A stretch of 57,115 bases of DNA, taken from Caldiserica bacterium UBA646 (GTDB taxonomy: Bacteria > Caldisericota > Caldisericia > Caldisericales > Caldisericaceae). The translations under genes were made by a program, and so were the position numbers. The notes under the pieces were generated by a model. The model worked only from the letters and a program-made list of their open reading frames with translations, did not search any database and was not told the origin of the DNA. This document shows positions 26,178 to 35,493 of the stretch, in pieces. Within the stretch, counting starts at the first letter, position 1, and each line of letters starts with the position of its first letter. Where the stretch lies: NCBI GenBank assembly GCA_002299965.1, contig DBOM01000029.1, forward strand, positions 855 through 57,969. Direction: 5' to 3'.

Positions 26178-27206
26178 ATGAAGGTAGAAGATTTTAATTA
26201 TAATTTGCCAGAAAATCTTATTGCACAGCATCCTATGTATCCAAGAGATTATGCAAAACTTATGGTACTGAACAGGAAAGACAAAAGCATTTGTCATCGT
26301 CGATTTTATGACATTATTCAATATCTCAGCAAGGGCGATGTACTTGTACTTAACGATACAAGAGTGATACGAGCGCGAGTGAAAGGGTTGAAGGAAGGGA
26401 CAAAAGGAAAAAGAGAAGTTTTTCTTTTAAGTTATTTAGGTGATTTTCGGTGGAAAGCTCTTGTTAGTCCTGCTAAACGGACACATAAGGGTGATAGAAT
26501 CCTTGTAGATAAAGATAGTGGAATATACGCTGAGATAGAAGAGAGAGGAGGAAGTGGAGAAAATATTGTACGGTTTGAAGCAACCGGGTTGTCAATGGAG
26601 GAGATTTTGAAAACTGTAGGTAATATACCTCTTCCTCCGTATATAAAAGGAAAAATTGTCAATGAAGAGGAATATCAAACTGTTTTTTCAGAAAAAGATG
26701 GAGCAGTTGCAGCGCCTACTGCAGGGTTGCATTTTACGGAAGATCTTTTAGAGAAAGTAAAAGAAAAAGGCGTAAAGGTGATATACATCACTCTGCATGT
26801 AGGCCTGGGTACATTCAGGCCTGTGAAAGAGGAAATTGAAAAGCATAAAATGCACAGGGAAGAATTTTTCATTTCTGAAGAAACAGCACGAATTATTAAC
26901 GAATCAAAGTCAACAGGAGGAAGAGTGTTTGCATGCGGAACAACGGTAGTGAGATCGTTAGAAACAGCCGCTACTTTTAACGGAGTTTTAAAACCAATGA
27001 AAGGCAAGACGCGGTTGTTTATAAAGCCTGGATATCCTTTTAAAGTTGTCGATGCAATTATAACGAATTTTCATTTTCCTCGCACAACGCTTCTTATGCT
27101 TGTCGCTGCATTTGCTGGGAGGGATTTTATTCTTGATGCATACGATGTTGCCGTGAAAGAATATTATAGATTTTATAGTTTTGGCGATGCAATGCTCATT
27201 ATATAG
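26178..27206 (+). CDS. queA: S-adenosylmethionine:tRNA ribosyltransferase-isomerase
   Basis: Transfers and isomerises the ribosyl group of SAM onto 7-aminomethyl-7-deazaguanine in tRNA, giving epoxyqueuosine at position 34. It has 342 residues. Conserved stretches include FNYNLPENLIAQHP at the start, LNDTRVI, PTAGLHFT and TLHVGLGTFRPV. It lies 6 nt after cvpA and directly before tgt, the previous enzyme of the pathway, as in many bacteria. Confidence 0.97.
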   Translation: MKVEDFNYNLPENLIAQHPMYPRDYAKLMVLNRKDKSICHRRFYDIIQYLSKGDVLVLNDTRVIRARVKGLKEGTKGKREVFLLSYLGDFRWKALVSPAKRTHKGDRILVDKDSGIYAEIEERGGSGENIVRFEATGLSMEEILKTVGNIPLPPYIKGKIVNEEEYQTVFSEKDGAVAAPTAGLHFTEDLLEKVKEKGVKVIYITLHVGLGTFRPVKEEIEKHKMHREEFFISEETARIINESKSTGGRVFACGTTVVRSLETAATFNGVLKPMKGKTRLFIKPGYPFKVVDAIITNFHFPRTTLLMLVAAFAGRDFILDAYDVAVKEYYRFYSFGDAMLII

Positions 27207-27218
27207 GAGAAGATAAAA

Positions 27219-28343
27219 GTGGAAGATATTAAGTTTAAGATTGTTAAAAAAAGCAGCGAAACGAGAGCGCGCATAACAAATTTTGAAACGGCGCATTCTA
27301 TTATTGAAACTCCTGTTTTTATGCCCGTTGGAACACAAGCAACCGTTAAAACTCTTACTTCAGATGAAATTGATGAGATGGGGTTTAAGATTATACTTGG
27401 CAATACATATCATCTTTACTTGCAGCCTGGCGCAGATGTAATAAAAAAGGCAGGTGGGTTGCATAAGTTTATGAATTGGAAACATGCAATACTTACGGAT
27501 AGTGGGGGCTTTCAGGTATTATCGCTAAAAGAGATAAGAAAGATTGAAAAGGATGGTGTAATGTTCCGTTCATTTATTGATGGTTCAAAGCATTATTTTA
27601 CTCCAGAAAAGGTTATAGATATTGAAGAAAAGATTGGAGCAGACATTATTATTCCTCTTGATATATGCGGAACATATCCCTCAAACCGGACTCTAGCTGG
27701 CAAAGAGCTTGATATTACGCTTGATTGGTCCAAAAGGAGTTTGAAGGCAAAAACCAGGGATGACCAAATTATGTTTGGTGTTATCCAGGGTAGTTTTTAT
27801 AAAGATTTGCGAAAAAAAGCAGTAGATAGTATTTTGTCATTAGATTTCCCTGGAGTAACGCTTGGGGGTTTAAGTGTGGGCGAAGAGAAAGAACTCACAA
27901 GAGAAATGGTTGATTATACTGTTTCGATTTTACCTGAGGATAAACCACGTTATCTTATGGGTGTAGGTGATCCAATTAGTATTCTTGAGTATGTGAAACT
28001 CGGAGTGGACATGTTTGATTGCGTTCTTCCTACGCGGGTTGCTCGTAATCGTACTCTTTTTACAAAAAATGGTCCTATAAAAATAACAAAAGCAATTTAT
28101 AGGGAAGATTTTACTCCCATAGAGGACGACTGTAATTGCTATACTTGCAGGACATTTACAAAGGCATACTTAAATCATCTATTTAAAGCAAGAGAATTTC
28201 TTGCAGGAAGGCTAGCCACAATTCACAATCTTTTTTTTCTTCAAAAATTAATCTTAGATATAAGAAAGTCTATCGAGGATGATAATTTTCTTGAGTTCTA
28301 CGAGAGTTTTAAGAAAAGATATCAGCAGGCGAACTATAAATAA
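27219..28343 (+). CDS. tgt: tRNA-guanine transglycosylase
   Basis: Exchanges guanine-34 for preQ1 in GUN-anticodon tRNAs. It has 374 residues. Asp94 in DSGGFQV and the nucleophile motif FDCVLPTR are present. The zinc site is CNCYTC near the C-terminus with a His in ATIHN. The start is GTG 27219 after AGGAGA. With queA it gives the last steps to queuosine; the preQ1 genes are not in the window. A terminator follows at 28507. Confidence 0.97.
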   Translation: MEDIKFKIVKKSSETRARITNFETAHSIIETPVFMPVGTQATVKTLTSDEIDEMGFKIILGNTYHLYLQPGADVIKKAGGLHKFMNWKHAILTDSGGFQVLSLKEIRKIEKDGVMFRSFIDGSKHYFTPEKVIDIEEKIGADIIIPLDICGTYPSNRTLAGKELDITLDWSKRSLKAKTRDDQIMFGVIQGSFYKDLRKKAVDSILSLDFPGVTLGGLSVGEEKELTREMVDYTVSILPEDKPRYLMGVGDPISILEYVKLGVDMFDCVLPTRVARNRTLFTKNGPIKITKAIYREDFTPIEDDCNCYTCRTFTKAYLNHLFKAREFLAGRLATIHNLFFLQKLILDIRKSIEDDNFLEFYESFKKRYQQANYK

Positions 28344-28506
28344 CTAAGTATATTTTGCTTTCACTTGTGAGATTTGAAAATGCGTAAAACTCCTATTGTA
28401 AATTCAATGTTAACCGGAAATAATTGTCTTTTAGGGGCTACAACGATGATACTTGAAAAATTTTTAGCAAAACCATACAAATTTCTTCTGTAGTTCTCCT
28501 TGTATA

Positions 28507-28561
28507 AGCAGGCTTGCGGGGCGATTAAAAAATGGTCATTCTGCGGCCTGCTCCTTTTTTT
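28507..28561 (+). terminator. Terminator after tgt
   Basis: Stem AGCAGGC (28507-28513) pairs with GCCTGCT (28546-28552), followed by seven Ts (28555-28561). The loop of 32 nt is long. It lies between convergent tgt and aspS. The 163 bp before it (28344-28506) hold nothing recognisable. Confidence 0.5.
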
Positions 28562-28577
28562 ACTTTAGTTCATTACT

Positions 28578-30329
28578 CTATCTTTTTTTAATTTGAATAT
28601 CAAGCTCGTCTAGCTGTTCTTTTTTAACTCTATTGGGCGCATCTGTCAGAGGAGATATTCCTGCTGTTGTTTTAGGAAAAGCAATTACATCTCTTAAACT
28701 TTTTGCGTTACTCATAATCCATACAAGTCTGTCAAGGCCAAAAGCAATACCTCCATGTGGAGGGGCTCCCAGTTTCAGCGCTTTGAGGAGAAAGCCAAAT
28801 TTATCTTCTGCTTCTTGTTCGGTAAGCCCTATTGCATTAAAGACACGTTTTTGAAGGATTGGATTGTGAATTCTGATACTTCCTCCGCCTATTTCATTAC
28901 CATTTAAGGCCAAATCGTAAGCAAGGGCATGAAGATTGTCTTTGTCCCTATCTAGTTTCTCTAATTCTTCAGGGTTTGGCATAGTAAAGGGATGATGTTC
29001 TGTTTCATATCGATTTTCTTCTTTGTTAAATGAAAAAAATGGAAAATCTGTGATCCATATAAAGTTCCATTTTTCTTTTGGAATGAGATCAAATTTTCTT
29101 GCAAGGAAAAGTCTGATCTTTCCTACCATTTCAAACCCATTTTTTTTGTTTACAATAAAGAGTAGCGCAATATCATTATTTTTACCATTTTTAAGAAGTA
29201 TTTCTTTTTCCGTTTCGTTAAGATATTTTGCATAGGAGGAAGATATTCCGTTATTTATTTTAAATTCCAAGAACCCAGCTACTCCTTGTTCTTTTATCTC
29301 TTCTTTCAGAATATCAATTTCTTTTCTTGAAAGTGTTGTGCCGTTGGGCACAAACAATGCAAGAATTTTTTGTCCTTTTTCTATACTGTTTTTAATTAAA
29401 TTAAACTTGCTTTCTTTGAAGAAATTTGTTAGATCTTTTATCTCCATTGCGAAACGTGTATCTGGTTTGTCAGAGCCGTAACGGAGCATTGCTTCAGCAT
29501 ATTTTATCCGCGGAAACGGAGTGACAATGTCTGCATCCAGTACATCTTTAAACATTTTTTTGTACATACCTTCTGTGAGGAGCATTATATCCTCCTGGTC
29601 TACAAACGACATTTCAATATCAATTTGTGTGAATTCCGGCTGTCTATCCTGTCTTAAATCTTCATCTCTGAAGCATCGTGCAATCTGAAAATATTTTTCA
29701 AAACCTCCTACCATAAGGATTTGCTTGAAGAGCTGAGGGGATTGTGGAAGTGCATAGAATTTTCCTTTGTTCAATCTGGATGGCACGACAAAATCTCTTG
29801 CTCCTTCTGGTGTGCTTTTTGTGAGAATTGGTGTTTCAACATCTATGAAATCTTTTTGAATTAGATAGTTTCTGATGCTTTGAACTATTTTTGCTCTTAA
29901 TTCAAAAGTTTTTCTTACTTCAGGTTTTCTCAAATCAAGATATCTGTATTTTAATCTTACTATTTCGTCAACATCCTGTCCAACAAATGGATTAAAAGGA
30001 AGGTCTTCTGCTTCTGAAAAAATTTCTGCAGTTTCTATCTTGATTTCTATTTTTCCTGTTTTGAGATTTGGATTTTCTGTTTCACGTTTTTTAACTGTGC
30101 CCTTAATTCCTACTACTGATTCTGTTTTAAGCATTTGGAATTTTTTAAACAGTGCTTTGTTTACTGTATCGGGGTTTAGAACGATCTGAACAATTCCAGA
30201 CCTATCCCTAATATCTAAAAAAAGGAGTCCACCAAGGTTTCTTTTTCTTTGTATCCAGCCATTAATGGTTACACTATTTCCTATTTCTTTTTCTGTTATA
30301 TCTGCGCAGTTTATTGTTCTTTTAAGCAT
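28578..30329 (-). CDS. aspS: Aspartyl-tRNA synthetase, bacterial type
   Basis: Class II synthetase charging tRNA-Asp. It has 583 residues: an OB-fold anticodon-binding domain first (INGWIQRKRNLGGLLFLDI), the catalytic core with motif 2 (FRDEDLRQDRQPEFTQIDIE), the bacterial GAD-type insertion in the middle, and motif 3 (GGIAFGLDRL). AAAGGAG precedes ATG 30329. The start overlaps the hisS end by 8 nt. Whether it also charges tRNA-Asn cannot be decided here. Confidence 0.97.
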   Translation of the reverse strand: MLKRTINCADITEKEIGNSVTINGWIQRKRNLGGLLFLDIRDRSGIVQIVLNPDTVNKALFKKFQMLKTESVVGIKGTVKKRETENPNLKTGKIEIKIETAEIFSEAEDLPFNPFVGQDVDEIVRLKYRYLDLRKPEVRKTFELRAKIVQSIRNYLIQKDFIDVETPILTKSTPEGARDFVVPSRLNKGKFYALPQSPQLFKQILMVGGFEKYFQIARCFRDEDLRQDRQPEFTQIDIEMSFVDQEDIMLLTEGMYKKMFKDVLDADIVTPFPRIKYAEAMLRYGSDKPDTRFAMEIKDLTNFFKESKFNLIKNSIEKGQKILALFVPNGTTLSRKEIDILKEEIKEQGVAGFLEFKINNGISSSYAKYLNETEKEILLKNGKNNDIALLFIVNKKNGFEMVGKIRLFLARKFDLIPKEKWNFIWITDFPFFSFNKEENRYETEHHPFTMPNPEELEKLDRDKDNLHALAYDLALNGNEIGGGSIRIHNPILQKRVFNAIGLTEQEAEDKFGFLLKALKLGAPPHGGIAFGLDRLVWIMSNAKSLRDVIAFPKTTAGISPLTDAPNRVKKEQLDELDIQIKKR

Positions 30330-31584
30330 TTTTTTCTCCTTTTATGTGATCTTTGAGGAATGTTATAATTTGGTCTGAAGGTATTTCTTTTTGTTCTTTT
30401 GTTTCCATGTTTTTAATTTGTAGGACTCTTTTTTCTTTTTCTTCTTCGCCAATAATAATTGTGTAGAGGGAATGTTGTTTTGCGCTTCTTTCAAGCTGTT
30501 TTTTAAAGTTTCCACCCTTTACATCCATTAGGACAATAAAATCGTTATCCCGCAATATGCTTGCAATGTCCATTGTTTCTTTTAGAGCATTTTCTTGATA
30601 TGCTATATATATGATAGGTCGTTTTTCAACTGTTTTCTCCTCTGCTTCTAAAATTGTTATAAGCCGTTCAATACCCATTGCGAAGCCCACTGCTGGTACA
30701 TGGCGTCCTCCCAGCTCTTCGATGAGATAATCATATCGGCCGCCCCCGAGCAGTGCGTTTTGTGCGCCAAGATTTGTTGAGACAACTTCAAATACCGTTT
30801 TTGTATAATAGTCAAGGCCTCTCACAAGACTGCTATCCCGTTCGAACGGGATATCCATTAACGTTAAATGTTTTTTTACTGCATCAAGATGTTCCTTGCA
30901 TTCTTCGCATAAATAATCAGCAATTTTAGGAAGGGATTTTTTTAATTCATCACTTTCTTTTTTACAGTCTAGAATGCGCAATGGGTTGGTGTAAAATCTT
31001 TTTTTACAATCGTCGCATAGGTCATCGTAGCGTAGTTTAAGTGCATTTTTTAATGCATCTTTGTATAATGGTCTACATTTTTTGCAGCCTATGCTATTTA
31101 ATTTAACCTTTATTTCCTTAAGGGAGAACCGTTTTGCTACAGTAAATGCGAGTGAGATAACTTCTGCATCAAGTAGTGGCGAAATGTCGCCAATGGCTTC
31201 TACTCCGAATTGATAGAATTCTCTGTATCTACCTTTTTGTGGTTTTTCATATCTAAAGCATGGGCCTATATAATACAATCTTAGCGGAGAAGGTATGGTT
31301 TCAAAGTGGTGTTCAACGTAACTTCTTGCTATGGATGCAGTAATTTCAGGTCTCAAAGTGAGGCTCCTTCCGCCTTTATCTTCAAATGTATACATTTCTT
31401 TTTCTACGATATCAGTATCTTGCCCAACTGAACGTTGAAAGAGCTCCGTGTACTCAATGATGGGTGTTACTATTTCTGTATAACCATATTGTTCTGCAGT
31501 TTCTGACAAAACTCTTTTGCTATACTGAAAGAGTTTGATATCTTTTTCGTATCTATCTTTGCAGCCTTTTACTGTCTTAATCAT
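30322..31584 (-). CDS. hisS: Histidyl-tRNA synthetase
   Basis: Class II synthetase of 420 residues. Motif 2 region YYIGPCFRYEKPQKGRYREF and the histidine-binding LVRGLDYYTKTVFE stretch are clear. A cysteine-rich insertion between them (GCKKCR, LCDDCKKR, ILDCK, YLCEEC) probably binds zinc, as in several Firmicute and thermophile enzymes. AAAGGAGA precedes ATG 31584. It is transcribed with aspS downstream. Confidence 0.97.
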   Translation of the reverse strand: MIKTVKGCKDRYEKDIKLFQYSKRVLSETAEQYGYTEIVTPIIEYTELFQRSVGQDTDIVEKEMYTFEDKGGRSLTLRPEITASIARSYVEHHFETIPSPLRLYYIGPCFRYEKPQKGRYREFYQFGVEAIGDISPLLDAEVISLAFTVAKRFSLKEIKVKLNSIGCKKCRPLYKDALKNALKLRYDDLCDDCKKRFYTNPLRILDCKKESDELKKSLPKIADYLCEECKEHLDAVKKHLTLMDIPFERDSSLVRGLDYYTKTVFEVVSTNLGAQNALLGGGRYDYLIEELGGRHVPAVGFAMGIERLITILEAEEKTVEKRPIIYIAYQENALKETMDIASILRDNDFIVLMDVKGGNFKKQLERSAKQHSLYTIIIGEEEKEKRVLQIKNMETKEQKEIPSDQIITFLKDHIKGEKNA

Positions 31585-31661
31585 AAATTTCTCCTTTTAC
31601 GATGTTATTTTATCATTTCTTTTGTAAATTAAAATTATGTAAAAATAGTGAATTAGTTTGT

Positions 31662-32858
31662 TTATACTGTGATCCTGAAAAATTTTAATTTGCCTACTTT
31701 TATTACGTCTCCTTTTTTTAATGGCACCGGGTTTTTGAAGTCCCTTACTTTTTCTCCGTTTATTTGTATTCCTCCCTGCTGGATAAGTCTTTTTGCATCT
31801 GATTTTGATTTTGCAAGGCCTTTTTCGTTAAGCATTACGGCAATGTTTACTTTGCCATCTCGAATGAATTTTGATATGTCAAGTTCTTCCATATTTTCTG
31901 GCACTTCTTTTTTACTGAAGATATTTTTAAAATTTTCTTCTGATATGTTTGCATCTTCTTGCGAGTGAAATAAAGTTACAATTTCTTTTGCAAGTTGCAT
32001 CTTTAACTTCATTGGGTTTTCTTTTCCATCTTGTATGATTCTATCTATTTCTTTTGATTCTTTCTCTGGTTTCTGCAGGATAAGAGAATAATATTCTGAT
32101 ATTAATATGTCTGGTATGGACATCACTTTTCCAAACATTGTGCCAGGATCTTCTGTTATCCCTATGTAGTTCTTAAGGCTTTTGCTCATTTTTTTTGTTC
32201 CATCTGTCCCTCTTAAGATTGGCATGATGATTGCGATTTGTGGCGCCATATTCATTGATTCTTGTAGTTTTCGGCCCATCAGTAAATTAAATTTTTGGTC
32301 AGTTCCTCCCAGCTCTATGTCTGCTTTTATAGCAACAGAATCATATGCTTGCATTACCGGATAGAAGAACTCGTGAAAGAAAATAGGGATACCTGATTTA
32401 TATCTTGTTAAGAAATCATCTCTTTCCAAAATTCTTGCAATAGTGAATTTTGACGCAATGCGAATCCACTGTTCAAGTGAGATTTTTGATAGCCATTCAG
32501 AATTAAAATGAATTTCTGTTTTATTCTTATCAAGAATTTTAAATACTTGTTCAAAATATGTTTTTGCATTTTCTTCTATCTGTTCCCTGGAAAGTGGTGG
32601 GCGTGTTTTAGATCGCCCGGAAGGGTCCCCTATTAATGCTGTAAAATCCCCTATAATGAATACGACTGTATGGCCTAATTCTTGAAAATCTTTAAGTTTT
32701 CTTAGTACAATATAGTGACCGAGATGAAGGTCTGGTGCTGTTGGATCCGCTCCAAGCTTTATCCTGAGTTTTTCCCCACTTGCTAGCCGTTTTTCAAGCT
32801 CATCTATGCTGATAATGTCTACCGCTCCGTCTTTTATTTTTTTTAATGAAGTTATCAT
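31662..32858 (-). CDS. tyrS: Tyrosyl-tRNA synthetase
   Basis: Class I synthetase of 398 residues. HLGH (the HIGH motif), KMSKS, the tyrosine pocket QAYDSVAIKADIELGGTDQ, and a C-terminal S4 RNA-binding domain (LIQQGGIQINGEKV) are present. GGAGG precedes ATG 32858. Its own promoter lies upstream at 32883-32910; hisS and aspS follow 77 nt downstream on the same strand. Confidence 0.97.
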   Translation of the reverse strand: MITSLKKIKDGAVDIISIDELEKRLASGEKLRIKLGADPTAPDLHLGHYIVLRKLKDFQELGHTVVFIIGDFTALIGDPSGRSKTRPPLSREQIEENAKTYFEQVFKILDKNKTEIHFNSEWLSKISLEQWIRIASKFTIARILERDDFLTRYKSGIPIFFHEFFYPVMQAYDSVAIKADIELGGTDQKFNLLMGRKLQESMNMAPQIAIIMPILRGTDGTKKMSKSLKNYIGITEDPGTMFGKVMSIPDILISEYYSLILQKPEKESKEIDRIIQDGKENPMKLKMQLAKEIVTLFHSQEDANISEENFKNIFSKKEVPENMEELDISKFIRDGKVNIAVMLNEKGLAKSKSDAKRLIQQGGIQINGEKVRDFKNPVPLKKGDVIKVGKLKFFRITV

Positions 32859-32882
32859 TTTTGCCTCCTGGTTAGTTGTTAC

Positions 32883-32910
32883 ATTTTAGATAAACTTTTT
32901 TCAATGTCAA
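32883..32910 (-). promoter_or_regulatory. tyrS promoter
   Basis: Read on the - strand: a perfect TTGACA (32910-32905), a 16-nt spacer and TAAAAT (32888-32883). It is back to back with the rpiB promoter. Confidence 0.75.
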
Positions 32911-32915
32911 ATAGA

Positions 32916-32943
32916 TTGAATAAGTGGCGCAATGTGGTATAAT
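32916..32943 (+). promoter_or_regulatory. rpiB operon promoter
   Basis: TTGAAT (32916-32921), a 16-nt spacer and TATAAT (32938-32943), with an extended -10 TGG directly before it. It drives the rpiB-cmk-plsC-ispH-gpsA run. Confidence 0.72.
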
Positions 32944-32969
32944 TTTTTAGACAAAAATGAGGAGGAAAG

Positions 32970-33410
32970 ATGAAGATAGCCATAGGTTCTGACCATGCTG
33001 GATTTCAATTAAAAGAAGAATTAAAGGTATTTTTGCAAGAAAAAGGCATTGATGTAAAGGATTTTGGTACATATTCAGAAGAAAGTGTTGACTATCCTGA
33101 TTATGCAATACCTTTAGCCGAAAGTGTTGCGAGGGGTGAAGAAAAGTTTGGAATTTTAATCTGTGGTACAGGTATTGGGATGTCAATTGCTGCAAATAAA
33201 GTGAAAGGTATTCGTGCAAGTCTTTGTGACAGCAAGTATTCTGCTCGTTGTGCAAGGGAGCATAATGATGCGAATGTGCTTTGCCTGGCAGGAAGAGTTT
33301 TAAAAGGAGAACTTGCTAAAGAAATTGTAAATGTTTGGCTTAATACTTCTTTTTTGGCTGGCAGGCATAAGATACGGATCGACAAAATAATAAATTATGA
33401 GAAAAAATAA
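32970..33410 (+). CDS. rpiB: Ribose-5-phosphate isomerase B
   Basis: Interconverts ribose-5-phosphate and ribulose-5-phosphate. It has 146 residues. SDHAG at 7-11, the active-site Cys65 in CGTGIGMSIAANK, and His98 in REHNDANVLCL are conserved. GAGGAGG precedes ATG 32970. It overlaps cmk by 14 nt. Confidence 0.95.
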   Translation: MKIAIGSDHAGFQLKEELKVFLQEKGIDVKDFGTYSEESVDYPDYAIPLAESVARGEEKFGILICGTGIGMSIAANKVKGIRASLCDSKYSARCAREHNDANVLCLAGRVLKGELAKEIVNVWLNTSFLAGRHKIRIDKIINYEKK

Positions 33411-34068
33411 GGAAGTAGCAATTGATGGAGATGCAGGGAGTGGAAAATCTACCGTGGGAAAACTCCTTTCTGATAGAATACAATTTGAATTTATCGATAG
33501 CGGACTTCTTTATAGAGCTTTTGCATACACAGTTTTAAAAAAATGTGCAGGTAAAAGCGACAGGGGAGAATGGGTGGATATCATACAAAACATTGAGTGC
33601 GATTTAAAGAAAGGAGTTATATATATCGACGGGAAGGCTGTTAATGAAGCAGAATTACGTAAAAAAGAAGTAGACGATCTTGTCTCACCCGTATCTACGG
33701 TAAAAGAAATTAGAGAAATAGCAACAGAGAAATTGAGAAAAATTGCAGATTCAAAGAACGTTGTTATGGTAGGAAGGGATATTGGCTCTGTTGTACTAAA
33801 AAATGCGTTTCTTAAAATTTATCTTACTGCTCCTATTGAGGTTCGTGCAAAAAGGCGACATAAAGAACTTCCTGAAAGGACTGTAAATATCACATTTGAG
33901 GAAGTTCTTGATAATTTAAAAAATAGAGATGTAATGGACTCTAATCGCGATATTTCTCCGCTTACAATTCCTCATGATGCTTATGTAATTGACACAAATT
34001 ATCTTTCTCCTGAGCAAGTTGTTGGTAAAATTATGCAATTTTTAAAAGGACATGAATATGTTATATAA
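33397..34068 (+). CDS. cmk: Cytidylate kinase
   Basis: Phosphorylates CMP/dCMP for nucleotide recycling. It has 223 residues. The P-loop GDAGSGKS is at 11-18. The family's DTGAMYRA motif appears as DSGLLYRA, and VGRDIGSVV is present. The variant motif is mild and the fold looks intact. cmk next to plsC and ispH is a common bacterial grouping. Confidence 0.93.
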   Translation: MRKNKEVAIDGDAGSGKSTVGKLLSDRIQFEFIDSGLLYRAFAYTVLKKCAGKSDRGEWVDIIQNIECDLKKGVIYIDGKAVNEAELRKKEVDDLVSPVSTVKEIREIATEKLRKIADSKNVVMVGRDIGSVVLKNAFLKIYLTAPIEVRAKRRHKELPERTVNITFEEVLDNLKNRDVMDSNRDISPLTIPHDAYVIDTNYLSPEQVVGKIMQFLKGHEYVI

Positions 34069-34678
34069 ATTGGCCCACATAATTGCTAAATTGGTTTTTA
34101 ATCTGTATTTTCATTTGAGTGTCTATGGCGTGGAAAACGTTCCTGATAAGGAAGGTGCAATTATTGCATCAAATCATAGAAGTTTTTTAGATATTCCTAT
34201 TGTGGGAGTAGCTATGCCAAGAAGGATGTTTACACTCAGTAAAAAAGAATTTATTGGTAAGAGTAGAATTGCATGGTTATATCGTGCAATGGGAGCCATT
34301 TCTATTGACCGTGATAGTGCGGACTTGAAGGGATTAAGGTTTGCCATCGATTTGCTTAAAAGGAACAATTTACTTTTACTATTTCCAGAAGGTACCCGAT
34401 CATTAACCGGTGAAGTTGGTGATATAAAGAAAGGCGCTATCTTTCTTTCTTATAAAGCACATGTACCTGTTGTACCTGTAGGAATTGCCGGTGCAGAGAA
34501 AGCATTGCACAAAAAAGCGAAGTTTCCAAAGCCAGTCCACTTAGTAATTGTTTTTGGAAGGCCTGTAAAACTAGGGGAGTTATTTGACCCAAAAGATAAT
34601 TCTTTTTATGAAAAATCAACTGAATATCTTAGAAAAGAGATAGAAAAATGCGCGAAAATAGCAGAAAAAAAGTTGTAA
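34058..34678 (+). CDS. plsC: 1-acyl-sn-glycerol-3-phosphate acyltransferase
   Basis: Adds the second acyl chain to lysophosphatidic acid at the membrane. It has 206 residues. The H-X4-D motif is H40-RSFL-D45 and FPEGTRS is at 109-115. ATG 34058 is preferred to ATG 34052, because AAAGGA at 34045-34050 suits only the former. It overlaps both cmk and ispH. Confidence 0.93.
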   Translation: MLYKLAHIIAKLVFNLYFHLSVYGVENVPDKEGAIIASNHRSFLDIPIVGVAMPRRMFTLSKKEFIGKSRIAWLYRAMGAISIDRDSADLKGLRFAIDLLKRNNLLLLFPEGTRSLTGEVGDIKKGAIFLSYKAHVPVVPVGIAGAEKALHKKAKFPKPVHLVIVFGRPVKLGELFDPKDNSFYEKSTEYLRKEIEKCAKIAEKKL

Positions 34679-35493
34679 TTGCAAAAGATATTGGATTTTG
34701 TTCTGGAGTTGAGCGAGCAGTAAAGCTTGCCGAAGAGTCTCTCTCTCAGTGTAAAAAAGTTTATACACTTGATGCCTTATTACATAATGAAGAGGAGATG
34801 CGCAGACTTAAAGAGAGTGGTGTTTCTGCTTTAACTAGTTTGAAGCACAAAGGGAAAGTAGTACTTCTTCCTGCTCATGGTTCTACTTCTTTAGAGCGAA
34901 AAAAAGCGGACGAGAATTTTGAAAAGGTGATTGATACGGTCTGCCCTTTTGTTTTAAGGACAGTACAGATTATTGAGGAACTTAAAAAAGAGGATTATAA
35001 GATAGCGATTGTAGGCGATAGAGGACATCGCGAGGTGAAAGTGCTTTCAGATGCCGCTTCCTGCAATCTTCTTGGTGTATTTCAGGACAGGGATGAAATA
35101 AAAAAGGAACTGAAGGCATCAAAAATAGGCGTGGTAGCGCAATCTACTATAGGCCAGGATACTTTTTTTTCTATCGTCAATAAATTGGTGACGGTTACAG
35201 ATGAATTAAGATTTTTTAATACAGTATGCAAGGAGACATTGAGGCGTCAGGCGGAGGCAAAAGAGATTGCAAAAAAAGCTGATTGCATGATTGTAATTGG
35301 GGATAAAACAAGCGCAAATTCATGTAGATTATTCCAGATGGTAAAGGAGATCAATAAACATTCATATTTTATTCAAACTGAAGATGATTTAGCAATCATT
35401 CCTTTTGAAAGGTTTAATATTATAGGGATTGCATCTGGTACGTCTACCCCCTATTGGCTTATTGAGAAAGTAGCAAGGAGGATTAGGAAATGA
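34648..35493 (+). CDS. ispH: 4-hydroxy-3-methylbut-2-enyl diphosphate reductase
   Basis: Last step of the MEP isoprenoid pathway, giving IPP and DMAPP. It has 281 residues. The three [4Fe-4S] cysteines are C18 (GFCSGVERA), C99 (DTVCPFV) and C194 (NTVCKETLRRQ). The conserved Glu after GHREV and the C-terminal GIASGTSTP are present. The start overlaps plsC by 31 nt. Its presence shows that this organism makes isoprenoids by the bacterial MEP route. Confidence 0.96.
   Translation: MRENSRKKVVIAKDIGFCSGVERAVKLAEESLSQCKKVYTLDALLHNEEEMRRLKESGVSALTSLKHKGKVVLLPAHGSTSLERKKADENFEKVIDTVCPFVLRTVQIIEELKKEDYKIAIVGDRGHREVKVLSDAASCNLLGVFQDRDEIKKELKASKIGVVAQSTIGQDTFFSIVNKLVTVTDELRFFNTVCKETLRRQAEAKEIAKKADCMIVIGDKTSANSCRLFQMVKEINKHSYFIQTEDDLAIIPFERFNIIGIASGTSTPYWLIEKVARRIRK

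Noticed and set aside
31585..31661. Separate promoter for hisS on the - strand
   Set aside because: TAAAAT is present, but no acceptable -35 box lies 15-18 nt before it; readthrough from tyrS is as likely.
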